Shown in pieces: positions 19,517 to 30,779 of a DNA stretch of 64,000 nucleotides; position 1 is the stretch's first letter, and each line of letters starts with the position of its first letter. Under the pieces are notes generated by a model, which saw nothing but the letters and a program-made list of their open reading frames with translations, did no database searches and had not been told where the DNA came from. This DNA is from Nepenthes gracilis. Lineage: Eukaryota > Streptophyta > Magnoliopsida > Caryophyllales > Nepenthaceae. The stretch is from positions 15,087,299 through 15,151,298 of the forward strand of contig BSYO01000009.1 of NCBI GenBank assembly GCA_033239525.1, written 5' to 3'. The translations under genes and the position numbers were made by a program.

Positions 19517-21026
19517 ATTATAAGGGTTTGATGACCGAAAATTTCCTATGTTCAAAAGTTGGGTCGTTACATATCCAAGGCCACATTAGGCCGGATTGAA
19601 TATTCGAGACACAACCTAATACACAGCCTAGACAGATCCAATAATAATAGAATAGATATAATGCTTACCAAAATATGAGATGTCGCGACAAATTTTGACC
19701 AACTTCTATAAAGTATCCAAATCCTCTATCTGAATAGATAAAATAGAAAATATGAGCCTATAGTTCAATAAGTATCATATATGAATATAAATAGATATAT
19801 CCAATAAATCAGAGGGAGAATTATAAAAAAATATAAAAAACAGATAACAAATCTAAATCGCTGATATCATAAATAAAATCATCAAATCCAAAACGGAATC
19901 CAACATCAAAATTCAATGGTAGTCTCATACTTAAATCGTATATTAAATCAAAATAGATATCTGATCAGAAAACAGTCCTCTTAAGACATATATATATATA
20001 TATATATATTAGAAGTGATCGAGAGATCAAATCAGATAACAAATGTCCATAAATGTCTAATTAAATGTCCAATCAATTGCCTGATCAAATCCTAATTTGG
20101 GACAGAATCCAATAGTCAGATGATTTAATCATGTGCGCAAATAACAAAAGTCAAGTCGAAATGATAAACAGATAATCTAGAGTTCTAATCAAAATGTATA
20201 ATCAAAATCAAATATACGAGACATACAAAAATTCATCTGTGGGAAAAAACTGACGAATATCAAAATCAAAATCCAAATATAAATTTATGTAGAAATATAA
20301 AGTATGTATTAAATATGAGTTACAATTATTTAAAGATTAACTTGAGAAAAGGGTTACTCCCAACCCAATAATTTTAAGTTAGATCAAATACTGGTAAAAC
20401 TAGCATGTTAAGCCACTTATGTACTCTATCTCGCATAAATAAGGTTGCTCACAATATTTTATTACCCACAATTTTAGATGTAATTTTTTAAGTTATTAGA
20501 TATATTAAGAAATTTGAATATATTAAATTCTATTCTAAATGCCAGTTAGATGAGCTGATCACTATAATAGAACCTTTCCTGCTGGCGAAAAGGAATTTCA
20601 AATAACACATATCTTTCCGTCGAGAGTTGAGCAAACAACAGATAACAGATAGTAGTAACCACAATCTCTAGACACATGCATGTGAAAATGCACTGCCCAA
20701 TGCAAGTTTCATACTCATTTCTATACAAATATATTAATATAAAAATATATAATATCGGATATTTTTTGACTTTTATAAAATAGTAAAACTCTCGAAAATA
20801 ACAAAGCTCGAACAAAAAACTACCAAATCAATCGGTAAATCATACATGCATGAATATAATAAATAAAGTGGATGTATAAAAATAACATATATATTAATAA
20901 AATATTCAAACAATTGTCAAAATATATTAAATACTGAATCAAATCAAAAATAAGGTTAGAGGATACTCGCCTCAATCATATACCAAATAGAACAAACAAA
21001 AGGATGCTCTTAAATACTCGAGCCGA

Positions 21027-21360
21027 GCTTTTTTCTCTCCTCTTCACGCGCGCCCTTCTCTCTCTTCTCTTTCTCTCTACTACCACATGCTCCTCCACAC
21101 GCGCCGCACCTCTGACTCCTCCCTGCTACACGCTTCCTCTCCTTCCACGCCGCACGTTTCCTCTCCACACACTCTCTCTCCCTCTCCTTCTCTTCTGCGC
21201 ACGCCCCTTCTCCCTCTCTTTTCTCTTCTCTTCCTCTCTCTCCTTTTCTTTCTTTTCTTTCCACCTCTCTACGTTGACTGCAGCTTCTGCTGCACGACTT
21301 CTCCTCTTTCCCTTTTTTATCCTTTTTTTTTTCCTTTGTCTTTTCTCCTTTTACTAATTT
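21027..21360. repeat. Pyrimidine-rich tract of LTR A
   Basis: About 330 bp that is almost pure C/T with CTCTCT and TTCTTTC runs. The matching block of the second copy is at 26810-26880 and a similar one lies in another LTR at 41178-41240. Long open frames on both strands here come from base composition, not selection. Confidence 0.8.
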
Positions 21361-21559
21361 ATTTACCTTTTATATCATTTCCTTTTGATTTATTATCAAA
21401 TCGATGCTTGGGTACCAACACCGATGCACATTGGCAACAATCGACCGGTCCAAATATCCTTTAAATTTTTATAATATTTAATTAATTTTTATCATATTAA
21501 AATTATCTAAAATTATAATTAATATTAAAATAATCCATATGGAGATGCAAGATGTTACA

Positions 21560-22130
21560 CTGGCACTGACAAATACTTCAGCAGCGTGCCTAGTGGGCTA
21601 GACAAGTTCTAGGTTTCGTTTTAATTGTAGTAAACCAAGACATTATACCAAGCATTTCCGTATGCCAAAGAGGAAAGTGCCAACCTAGTTCGATCATCAA
21701 CATCCACAAATCCATGGTGAATATTTGGTTTCAAAAAAATGAATAGGCGGCATGAACTTTGCCAAAAAATGAATAGGCGGCATGAACTTTGCCAATAATT
21801 GTCAAATGTATTATTCTTATCCCAGGCTATCTTGTGCATGCATTACTGAATTTTGATTTGACACACCCCTTGCATTTCCCTATAATGTGCCTCACTTGGA
21901 GGCTATTCTGAGGCCTTTGGACCTCATACGATGACGTTCATTGGTGTTGGGGATGCACGCCAAGCATCTATTGCAGAATGATCAAAGAAGATTCATAACC
22001 TTCGTCACTACGGCATAGTTGGTGTGATCAAGGATGTTTTCGTAATTTGAAAGTTTCTAGACATAATCCAGATGAGTTGCCAGAGTTAACACCCAAGCTA
22101 AAAGTTGATAGCACTATCAAGCAGGCTTCG
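21560..22130 (+). pseudogene. Gag C-terminal and protease remnant of the Tekay-like element
   Basis: The frame from 21560 reaches a second zinc knuckle at 21618-21665 (FNCSKPRHYTKHFRMPKR; the first Cys is present, the last has become Phe). It is followed by a short direct repeat of GAATAGGCGGCATGAACTTTGCCAA at about 21741 and 21772 (a 31-bp step). The next ~300 bp should encode the protease but I cannot identify its active site, so it is either lost or beyond recognition. Confidence 0.5.
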
Positions 22131-22735
22131 AAGACAACCTTGATTTCCAAGCATCTTATTAGATGAAACTAGTAGAATTTAAGGAATTGAAGTTGTAGTT
22201 TTAGGAGTTATTGGATTTGGATTTCATTAGGCTTAGCACCTCATATAGGGAAACGCAAGTGCTGTTTGTGATAAAGAACAACTCCTTGCAACTCTGCATC
22301 GACTCTAGAGCACTAAAAAGGAGACAATAAAAAACAAACATCCACTATTGAGGACTCGAGGACCAACAGCAGGATCTCAAGTACGAAAATCATTATGCAG
22401 TCAAGTTCTCACAAGTCATAAATCAAGGACAATAACACTCTGGAGAAGATGTTCGGGACAAAATATGTTCTCTATACATCCAAGGCACTCTCAAGCATAA
22501 TGGATCGAGCATGAAGTCTCACTTGGATCAATGCTATGTAGTGGTAATCAATAACATTTGGATTTTTTCCCGTGGTACTTCAATGTCAGAGGAATATTTG
22601 AGGATTATCTTGCAGAAGTTGGAAGAGTATGCTAGTATGATAAACTCTAAGGTCCGAATTTTAGTTGAGGAGATGGCATTCCTAGGCCACTTTACGTGGT
22701 ATTAGGTGTACCAATGGATCCACCAATCATTGAAG
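22130..22735 (+). pseudogene. Tekay-like reverse transcriptase with mutated catalytic pair
   Basis: The first RT block is at about 22170-22310 (ELLDLDFIRLS, then QVLFVIKN and LCIDSRALK), with stops. About 22440-22500 is compressed. From 22511 the frame reads CYVVVINNIWIFSRG, and then AFLGHF at about 22675-22690. The position of the two catalytic Asp residues reads Asn-Asn (AAT AAC), both G-to-A changes. The region between the two blocks is shorter than a normal RT, implying a deletion. Confidence 0.7.
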
Positions 22736-24330
22736 TAGCCATTGATTGGGACAGACCCCAACTTAGACAATGGTTTGGAGTTTCATAGGTTTTGTTGGCT
22801 ATTATAGGATGGTCAAAAAAGATTTGTGGAGCTTTGAATAAAGAATTGATCAATGTCCTATTGCTTCTTTGGAAAATTATCTCTTAGGTATCTAGACAAT
22901 TAAAGACCTATAAAATTAAATACCTTACCCATGATTGGGAGCCAAACTATGCTTGTATTTGTCTTGAGAATTTAGGGCATTGTTGGTAAGGAAGAGAGTT
23001 CATTAACACTAGCATCTAGAATAATTGTTTTCATGAAATAACTTAAATGGAGTTAAGGAATTGCACGGGCTTTTGGGAAGACTATTTACTATGAGATTTG
23101 GTATCAGTTTAGAAGACCAATGTAATGGCCGATGCCTTGAGCCAAAGGACGTTAGGATCAACTGACTTGAGTGTTATTGGAACTCTTATGTTATTTTACT
23201 ATTATATTTGAGTTATTATTTGGGTTGTGCATTGTTATAGTTTATGAGAATTGGAGCTTCGTGATCCAAGCCATTGAGGTTGTATAATCGGGGGGACTTG
23301 ACAATGAAGTTTATGGTAGTAAGAATTGATTGGTAGATTGATGATTTGAGGATTCAATGTGTTAGAAGAAATGGGAGATTGACAAGCTTGGTGGTCCTTA
23401 GGATATTATGGATGATTGCATCTTATTACAAGTTATGCTTTGGTTTATGACACGGATGCAGGAGAACTAGTAAGAGTATCCAATACTTGTGAAGATTGGT
23501 ATGGCTTGTCGATTAAATCTCGAGCCAACTTCTATAGGAGAGCCAATGGCACATACATAGGTTCCTCAATCAACTTTTGTGGTTTTGATGTAGTTGATTT
23601 GGAGAGAAATCTTGGGTAGGAGTTCATAATAGCAGGCATTTGACACACTGTAAGAGTAGGAGGATGTGCTATGATTTAAGGGAAAATGTTTTATTGCTGA
23701 AAATTAAGCAGGATGGGTAGGTTTTGAATTTAAGTGTTTAATCTATCCATGGAGGAAAGTTGAACATCCAATATTAGAAAGGAATTTGTCCATAGCCAGT
23801 ACCAAGTTAGAAGTGAGGCCATTTAGTGATGGGTTTTTGTAGTTGTGCTATTGAAGTCGTCTAAGGACATAGTACAGTTTGAGTAATTGTGGACCACATT
23901 GGTCATGAAGGTAGTATATGCATCAGAGAACTTGGAAGAATTATATATCGATGAGAGTATACGATTGTAGAATTCCGGTGTTCAGTGTATCAAATAAAGA
24001 TACAACTTTTACACCGAGGTTTTAAAAGAGTTGCATTAGGCAATTGGGACTCAACTATGTATGTATAGAAAAAAGTGCAAATCACTATTTTTTGGGAGGA
24101 TGTTAGAGATCGAAGGATTACAGAATCATATAAGAGACCACTAATAAGATCAGTTTGATAAGAAGTCGTCTACAGGTTGCCTAGAATAGGTAGAAAAGTT
24201 TTGTTGACCGAAAGAAATACGATCTAAAGTTTGACATTGGAGATGTAATGTTCTCAAAGTCTCAGCATAGGAGGGCATCGTCTGATTCAGATTTAAAGGA
24301 GATATTCGACTGCGCTTTGTATGACATTTT
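22735..24330 (+). pseudogene. RNase H and integrase remnants of the Tekay-like element
   Basis: The RNase H end is recognised at about 23117-23150 (NVMADALSQR, catalytic Asp kept). An integrase zinc-region scrap lies at about 23630-23680. The core is at about 23940-24060, where a broken reading contains YIDESIRL and later KELH and IGTQL in the order of the second catalytic block; that Asp itself is not preserved. Basic post-core sequence follows near 24090-24240. The small frame at 23416-23619 has no resemblance I can name. Confidence 0.55.
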
Positions 24331-24349
24331 GACATCTTGAATAACATTA

Positions 24350-24693
24350 GCGAGTTAGTTTACAAATTGGTGCTACCACTAGCATTTTTAGTAGTGCATA
24401 ATGTCTTCCATATATCAATGCTACAAAAATATGTATAAGATACATCATATGTTATTGACTATACATTGCTTTAGATCTATGAAAATTTATCATTTTAGGA
24501 GCAATTGATTCATGTGTTTTATCACCAAAAAGTTTTATGGAGTAAGGTTACCCCAATAATAAAAATCTTATGGAATCATGCTAAAAGCAAAACAACATGA
24601 GAGCTCAAAGAAGATACGAAGGAAAAATATTTGAATTTATTAAAGAATTAATGTGCATATTTCGAGGATAAAATTCTTATAAGTAGAGAATTA
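24350..24693 (+). pseudogene. Integrase C-terminus and chromodomain-like tail
   Basis: At about 24385-24440 the reading is FLVVHNVFHISMLQKYV, the conserved VH.VFHVSMLRKY block. At about 24520-24620 it is KVLWSKVTPIIKILWNHAKS followed by ELKEDTKEKY, the chromodomain-like tail of Tekay elements. It ends at about 24660-24680 with FEDKILI just before a degraded polypurine tract (ATAAGTAGAGAAT). Confidence 0.65.
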
Positions 24694-25252
24694 TAACATT
24701 TCTATATTTTGTTATGGGTCAATTAAATGCCTGATTAGAAGAAATCATTAATTGAAAAAATTAATGTGTATGTGATATATTTTTGAGCTAATAATTTACA
24801 TTTGCACAGGAGCCAATATTTTGGTGGACTTAGACAAGTGGGTTTTAAAAAGTTGGGCCAAGATTGTTTTCATGATTTCTCACCTCAGTGGATATTTATT
24901 TATATTGAGTGATTAGTTCTTAGAGATAATTATGACTATTAAATATTCATATTATGTATCATATAATTGTGATTTAGTTAAATTAATTTGAAGGGTAAAA
25001 TTGTAACATTATGAAACCCCAATTTTCCTTGGAAACTCTAACCTAGCTCCTGCAAGACCATAGGCTTATCCTTTCCTTCAACCCTAGCCAACACTTGTGT
25101 GAGTTTGAAACCTTAATATATTAGTTAGTTGTCTCTTGTTTTGATGAACAGTGTGCCATAAATTTAAATTAAAATAGGTCTAAATAATTATAATTTATAA
25201 AAATTTTAAATTTTAAAATAATATAAGAAGTCCTAAACCCGGGTATGACAAA
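24694..25252 (+). repeat. Probable 3' LTR of the Tekay-like element
   Basis: Starts TATAACATTT directly after the polyprotein tail and polypurine remnant; the usual first bases would be TG. It has a leader-like stretch with GAAACCCCAATTTTCC at about 25013 and ends near GGGTATGACA at 25243-25252, where a copy of the LTR A family begins. The right end overlaps the start of that copy by a few bases and is uncertain. Confidence 0.5.
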
Positions 25253-27175
25253 ATAAATGAATCATAAAAGTTCATCATCCAATAATAATAATAACTAGAG
25301 CTCAAAACCCATTACAGGATCTCATCAGATATTAATTCAGATAATAAATAATGCAACCTACTATATAAAGTCATAAAGGAAGGATAAACCAAATATATAC
25401 ATATTTATTATACACACTGACTCAACTGTCTCATATATAACCCAAGGCCTACATCCGGCCGAATTCAAGGTCCAAAATACCTCCCACATTACCTAACAAA
25501 ACAAATACTGGTACTCACCAAAATTGCAAGTGGCAATCAGATTACGTCCAAACTCCTACAATATATTCAAACCTATTAATCTAAATAGATAAGAAGTAAA
25601 AACGTGAGTCTAAAATTTAATAAGTATTAATATTATATAATAAACAATAATATTCAAAATTAACGGGAGGATCTATAAACATACTCAAAATGTGTAAAAA
25701 AATCCAATATCGAAAGTTTGAATTAATCTCATACTTAAATCATAATCTATATCGAAACATAATTCCATCGGGACGTACACTAAACGAAAAATGATTCGAA
25801 GTGAAATCATATAATCCAAATCATATCAAAATATATATGGAATATATACTGAATGAAACAAAGTTCGAATCAAAATTACATACAAACGAAGCAAGGTCTG
25901 GAATGAAATCACATCAAAACAAAATATGTTCGAAAATAAAATCATATATCCGATGTACGATTCTGACCAAATTCCATCTGTGGCAAACCTACGAAAGCTT
26001 AAATCGAAATTCAAATGCAAACCAATGTAGAAATATAAATCATGCATGAAATTGGAGAATTAAACACTGAAAGACCAACTTGAAGAAATGTTACACATAT
26101 ACCCAATAAGTTTAAACCAGATCATCTAATAGTTAGACTCGTACGCTGGGCAGTCTATATGCTTTGTCTCCTATAGAAAAGGAATATGCTCACAATGTTT
26201 TGCCACTCGCGACATTGGGTACAATTCTCAAATTTATTACATATATTAGGACGTCCGAATATATTAGTTTTCATTCAATTTATTTACAATGGTTCTTATT
26301 AAAATACAAACAGGGTGGTTCATCTACAAACAAATCCTTTTCCTATAGGCGGAATAGAGAGTCACAAAGTTTTCTCGTTGGAAACGAAGCTCTCCCTATC
26401 AAAAGAGGGTCACATATCACTTATCAAATCGTATCACAGAGGTAAAGATCTCGATCCCCAAATAACAATACATGTATACCAATGCATAGACCATACAAGT
26501 TTTCATATTTTTTTTCATACAAATATACTGATACATAAACATACGGTGTCAAATATTTATCCTTATTTTTATAAAATGACAAAACCCTCAAATATTCACA
26601 AATTTCAAACAAAACCCCCAAATGATCAGTAAAAATAGCATGTATACATGAATGAAATAAACAAGCTAAATCAAAATAGCATGTATGAATATTAAACCTC
26701 CAAAAAATAAGCAAAACTTATCAGACACAAAAACAGACAAATAATATAATATAAGGATATTTACCTTAACTTTCTACCAAGCAGATCTGACAAAAATTTC
26801 TCTAAACCATCACCACTTTTCTTCTTCCTCTCTCTTCTTTCTCCTCCTCCCTCTCTCCTCTCTTCTTTCTCCCGCTTGGAATGGCTACACAGTGCCAAGT
26901 GGGCTACTTATATAGGGCACTAGTACTTGAGCACCACTTAGCCGTGCTTCAAGCACCAGCCTCGTGACAATCAATGCTTGAGCGAGGCCTCGGGTGGCCC
27001 TCGAGCACTAGCTCTCGACAAACGGCACTCTAGCGCCACTCGGGAGCACCTCAGATGTCAGCTCGTTGCTCCAAACTCTTTTAAATTTTCACAATATACA
27101 ATCATTTTTAAAACATTTAATATACCCAAAATAATATATATTTCCAAAATATATCAAATAGGAGTTGGGTATTAC
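25246..27175. repeat. Second copy of the LTR A family
   Basis: Shares order and wording with LTR A (15828-21559): an AATAATAATAATAAC run then AAAACCCATTACAGGA, CCCAAGGCCTACATCCGGCC, a long AT-rich middle, a CT-rich block at 26810-26880, and an end in GGGTATTACA at 27175. The sequence just before the end has CTTGAGCG/CCTCGAG words. Exact target duplications were not found, so it may be a solo LTR, a truncated LTR, or an LTR of an element whose body is lost. Open frames inside (for example 26164-26632) are not credible. Confidence 0.6.
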
Positions 27176-29140
27176 ACAGTGAGCAGCTTAGGGAAAATAA
27201 GGAAGGTGTGTTAGTTTCCATAGTAAAAAACCAAATAGTGGAAAGAAAACATGACACCTTTTTTTTTTCTAGCAAACCTTAGCCGTGCTCCTTTTTAGTA
27301 TTAACCCTAAATTTTTAAGTGAGTAGCTTATGACATTGAGAGGAAACAGCAGCCAAAGTGTGGGAAGAAAAGTAGCTTTGTTAAAATTTTGAAAGAGAAA
27401 AGGAAGAACACTTACAACCCTCGCTAGCTTATTATTTTAAAACTCTAGGAACCTCTTCTTTCTTATTCCCCATCCTTGTGCCGTCACTTTGAAGAGAGAG
27501 TAGAGCAAGAGGACCGAGCTTGAGAGAAGAAGGAGGATGTTTGTGGAGAAGAAAATAGAGAAAAGAAAAGAGATGCAACCAAGGCAAGTGACCTATCCTT
27601 TTATCATTGTTATAATCATTCTAGTAATTTCATTTATTCTCTAGTACGATCTTTTCATGTCTCATTCCTCATTTTTTGCCATCATTTCGGATCCCTTTTA
27701 GGATTGTACTAAATTGTGGCAAACCATTCTTTATGACTGCTCGTATATCTCTTGAATCGATGAAATGTTTTTTACATATTCTAACATAAAAATGAGATCT
27801 TTTATCATTCAACGTGTGAGTATATATCATGGTTTGGGGGAGGGGGGGGGTAACTGGATGCTTTATAGCTCCTAGTTATAAAAAGTATGGTTGTTGTATT
27901 ACAATTGAAGTCTAATTTTTAAAATATCATGTATAAGTTTTCATGTCACAAATAAACTAGGTGGTCATGTGCCTAGGAAATTGCGGTGGATTCAAAATTA
28001 TAATTTTTATATGATTATATGATAATATATTGCTGATATGTGGTCTTCTAAATGTGTAGGAGATTATATGCATGTAGATCTAGAAGTTGGTAATCAAAGA
28101 CAATAGTGGCCTTGTGCCTTAGTGGACTTGTAAGGTTAGAGAAGAATTTTTTTTATGGTGTATGATAATATGTTTATGACTGTATTTACTCTGATGTTTG
28201 TCAATGTGAGAGCTACACTTGAATACTAGAGCTTACCATAAAGTAGATTTGTAGATCTAAGAGCGTAATTACTCTATTTTGCTAATATACTTTGGTAAGT
28301 ATATTATAGCCAACCTTAGTGGCAAATGATATAAATTATATTGTGATTGTATTTTATTTATCTGAAGATTTTAGTCCATATTTGAGCACCCTAAGAGGTC
28401 GCATTTTCACACCAAGCTTGGTTCGGGGTACTTTGAGAAATTTTGTAATTTTCAAGTCATAGAGATATAATTGGGTGTATTATATCTATTTAATAGTATT
28501 ATTAGTAGAGATATTAGTCTAGATGGACTTAATGTTGGTAAATCAAGAAATAGAGTTTGGCGTTAGAGAGGTGTGCAAGCTCCTGTTGGATTGCAAGATG
28601 GAAAGTTTTGAGAGTGCGATCCATATCTTAAGCATGAGACCTAAATTGATGAATTTCAGTATTTAAGTTTTGAGAAGTTTAGAAGACTTAGTAAGGTTGC
28701 CATGTGTTGAATTCTGATGATTTCTCTTATCCTTTCTAATTTATTAATTTATTTGTATTGTCCTTAATTACGTGGATATGTCATTATGGTATCTATGATT
28801 AAGTGAAAGAAATCATACGAAAACACTATGTCTTAAGAAAAATAGAATATGTGAGACCTTACTATAGTCGTCCGATTGTTATTCCAAATCTCGTGTGCCA
28901 TGGCCTATTGTTTTTATGAATTGATATTTATAACTATGTGACCATCTTAAAGTATAATATCGATGGATATCACACTCTAAGATGTCGATCTTGAGAATGT
29001 TAGGGAAAACCTCATGGTATTGACCCAATTGAATGAGTCACAAATATATTGGCATTTAACTTACGATAATAGAATAAGATATAATGAGATTGTTATGATA
29101 TCATAATATTGTTAAGGCCTCTATTATGGTGGAACTTGTG
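27176..29140. other. Unassigned AT-rich sequence
   Basis: No protein similarity recognised on either strand. It contains a G-run (GGGGGAGGGGGGGGG near 27838) and leader-like GA-rich sequence near 27490-27580. Short conserved-looking words occur, but nothing decides a function. It may be remnant LTR or internal sequence of decayed elements. Confidence 0.4.
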
Positions 29141-29144
29141 TTAT

Positions 29145-29385
29145 CATTGATATTCAGATTTAAAGAATCCAGATCGTTCATGTATGATAGTTCGGATTCA
29201 AAGAATCAATATCGTTCTTATTGGTGTGCGAAATTAAGAACTTCATTCTTGTTGATATTCGAATTCATGAAATCTATTTTTTATTAATGCTTAGATTTAG
29301 GGAATAAATATATTTCTTGTTAGTTTTTGAATTCAAGGAATCCATATCTTTTTTGTTGGGGTTCAGATTCAAAGAATCCATTTGT
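29145..29385. repeat. Minisatellite of ~45-bp units
   Basis: Units of the type TTCAGATTCAAAGAATCCAT recur about six times with drift (near 29150, 29192, 29260, 29305, 29325 and 29365). Each is followed by a T-rich ATCGTTCTT-like spacer. Confidence 0.6.
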
Positions 29386-30300
29386 TAGTGATATTGCCTT
29401 CGAGTTATGATAATGCCTTCGAGTAATTTTAGGCACCAACCATAAAACATACACTCCAATGGTGCAATTCACGTCTAGTCAGCACTGACTACACAGTCAT
29501 ATCCACTAGTATGGCCTCGCTGGAGCATCTCAATGAGTTAAGAGAGTAATAACTGGCCTCATTAAATTAAACTATTCAAAACAATGAGACAGATTTTTAA
29601 ACAACTCGTAAGTCTCTAAACCACATAATTCTCTATCATCATTTTAAAATACTATGAAAGGAATTAGGCATTCGAAGTCACAAATATGTTTCGACCCTTT
29701 ATTAAATTGTAAAATAAAAGTATTAACTGGTAAAAAGTATACAAAATATTAAGCAATAAGCAACAATAAAAAATACATAATTTTTTATGGCGAAGGAAAA
29801 CTTCGATAACTATGGTTATCAAGTAAAACTTTTCGAATTTCTTCGGTTAGGAAAGATATACATTAATAAAATCAACTTACGGGCCAGATGGTACAGACCT
29901 ACTAATCTAGCTAACTTACTTCCATCTTGTGACCTTAACCAAATAATTTCTTAGATTTATCCGCGGCAGCAGAACTTGACATCTTCTGATTTTCTTGTCA
30001 ATCTTCTTTCACGAGCGTCGAATCACCGTACCCCACTAAATTTTAATTTTTACGCCACCCACGTCACTCATAAGAGTTAACAGGTCGAACAATGTGTAAT
30101 TAATAAAATGGAGAAAAGGACAAAACTCTAAAATTTTGGCACATGAATCAAAGGAGAGTTTTCTCAATTGGGAACCAATTGGAAGCTTAAAAAAGAGTTT
30201 TACCTTAAGCAACCTTGAGAAATAAAGTACAAAAATAAGTTGCATTCAAGAAGAAAGAGGTCGCAATATATAAAGAGGCTCAAAAATAACGATTAAAAAT
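29386..30300. other. Unassigned sequence before the GC-rich patch
   Basis: AT-rich with no recognisable coding. GCCTTCGAGT.AT is repeated at about 29397 and 29414. Minus-strand frames at 30036-30245 lack motifs. Confidence 0.35.
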
Positions 30301-30700
30301 ATGACCATTAGAGACATGCGTACCTCGGCGCTCGAGTGCAACTTGAGCGTCGAGCACGCGATAGGCACACCTAGGGTTACACTGCATACGTGCCCCAGCG
30401 CTCGAGTACTAATCAAGGGAGCCTCAAGCGAGGCAATTCTGGAATTCACGCAAAAGATGCTCCTAAGCAAACCTCGAGGGAGCCACAAACGCTCCCTCTC
30501 ATCATTTTATGCCGAGGGTACACCTAGGGCACACCTCGAGTGAGCCATAAATGCTTCCTCTCGTCATTTTGCGCCAAGGATGCGCCTCGAGCAGAACATG
30601 GCCTGGCTCAGGCAAGCCAGGAGCGTGACCACTTAGGAAGACACCCTGTGGTCTGAATCGAACACAATGTGGACGTGGATACTGATAGAGTTGTTTCGAC
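30301..30700. repeat. GC-rich CTCGAG patch with a ~60-bp tandem duplication
   Basis: A GC-rich island within AT-rich DNA contains repeated GCGCTCGAGT, CCTCGAG and GCACACCTAGGG words. CCTCGAGGGAGCCACAAACG at about 30472 and CCTCGAGTGAGCCATAAATG at about 30534 begin two tandem units, each with CTCCCTCTC/CTTCCTCTC and TCATTTT. Wording resembles the GC-rich part of LTRs near 26920-27060 and 41280-41470, so this is probably LTR sequence of a gypsy element. The plus frame 30301-30543 follows the repeats and is not a credible gene. Confidence 0.5.
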
Positions 30701-30779
30701 AACCATCAGATGCGAAACAGATCCCCATCTTCAGGGCAATAAAAAATCTTCACCAATGAACGACTCGATACAGTCACAG

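Larger units (their letters stand above)
16088..19571 (+). mobile_element. 3.5-kb solo LTR of a gypsy element
   Basis: Starts TGTGACGGCCCGT, a typical plant gypsy LTR start, and ends GGGTCGTTACA, flanked by exact TATCC duplications. It is 3484 bp, long for an LTR, because of a ~1.25-kb array of degenerate GGAGT repeats (17150-18420). Its 3' part holds several GGTCAAC/GTTGACC palindromes. No retroviral coding region lies inside. Plus orientation is an assumption from the TGTGACGGCC start. Small open frames inside follow the repeats and are not credible genes. Confidence 0.85.
15828..21559. mobile_element. Solo LTR A, itself hit by a second solo LTR
   Basis: Begins TGTAATGAAT and ends GATGTTACA; with the inner insertion removed it is about 2.24 kb. 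A second copy of the family lies at 25246-27175: both share AAAACCCATYACAGGA near the start and CCAAGGCC...GGCCG shortly after. Both also share the stretch near 20540-20840 and 26440-26700 (TTTTGACTTTTATAAAA-type words), the CT-rich block and a TTACA end. The style is that of Tekay-type gypsy LTRs. Orientation cannot be fixed without an internal region. Confidence 0.7.
15700..25252 (+). mobile_element. Plus-strand Tekay-like gypsy element, nested and 5'-truncated
   Basis: Plus-strand order is gag zinc knuckles (15775-15816 and 21618-21665), RT (22140-22720), RNase H (to 23150), integrase (23160-24330), post-core and chromodomain-like tail (24380-24690), then a 3' LTR from about 24694. The 5' LTR, primer site and most of gag are absent. 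The solo LTR at 15828-21559 sits between the two knuckles, and the reading frame of the knuckles is kept across it. Stops are common throughout and the RT has lost its catalytic pair. Confidence 0.7.

Noticed and set aside
21004..21464. Overlapping open frames on both strands rich in Ser, Leu, Phe or in Arg, Glu, Lys
   Set aside because: They follow from the pyrimidine-rich tract of an LTR; no domains and all frames are equally open.
23416..23619. Frame of 67 codons as a possible host gene
   Set aside because: It sits between RNase H and integrase remnants of one gypsy element and has no motif.
26164..26714. Open frames on both strands
   Set aside because: They lie within the second copy of the LTR A family and match no protein I know.
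27838..27853. G-run as a G-quadruplex
   Set aside because: A single short run without the spaced G-tracts needed for a confident call.
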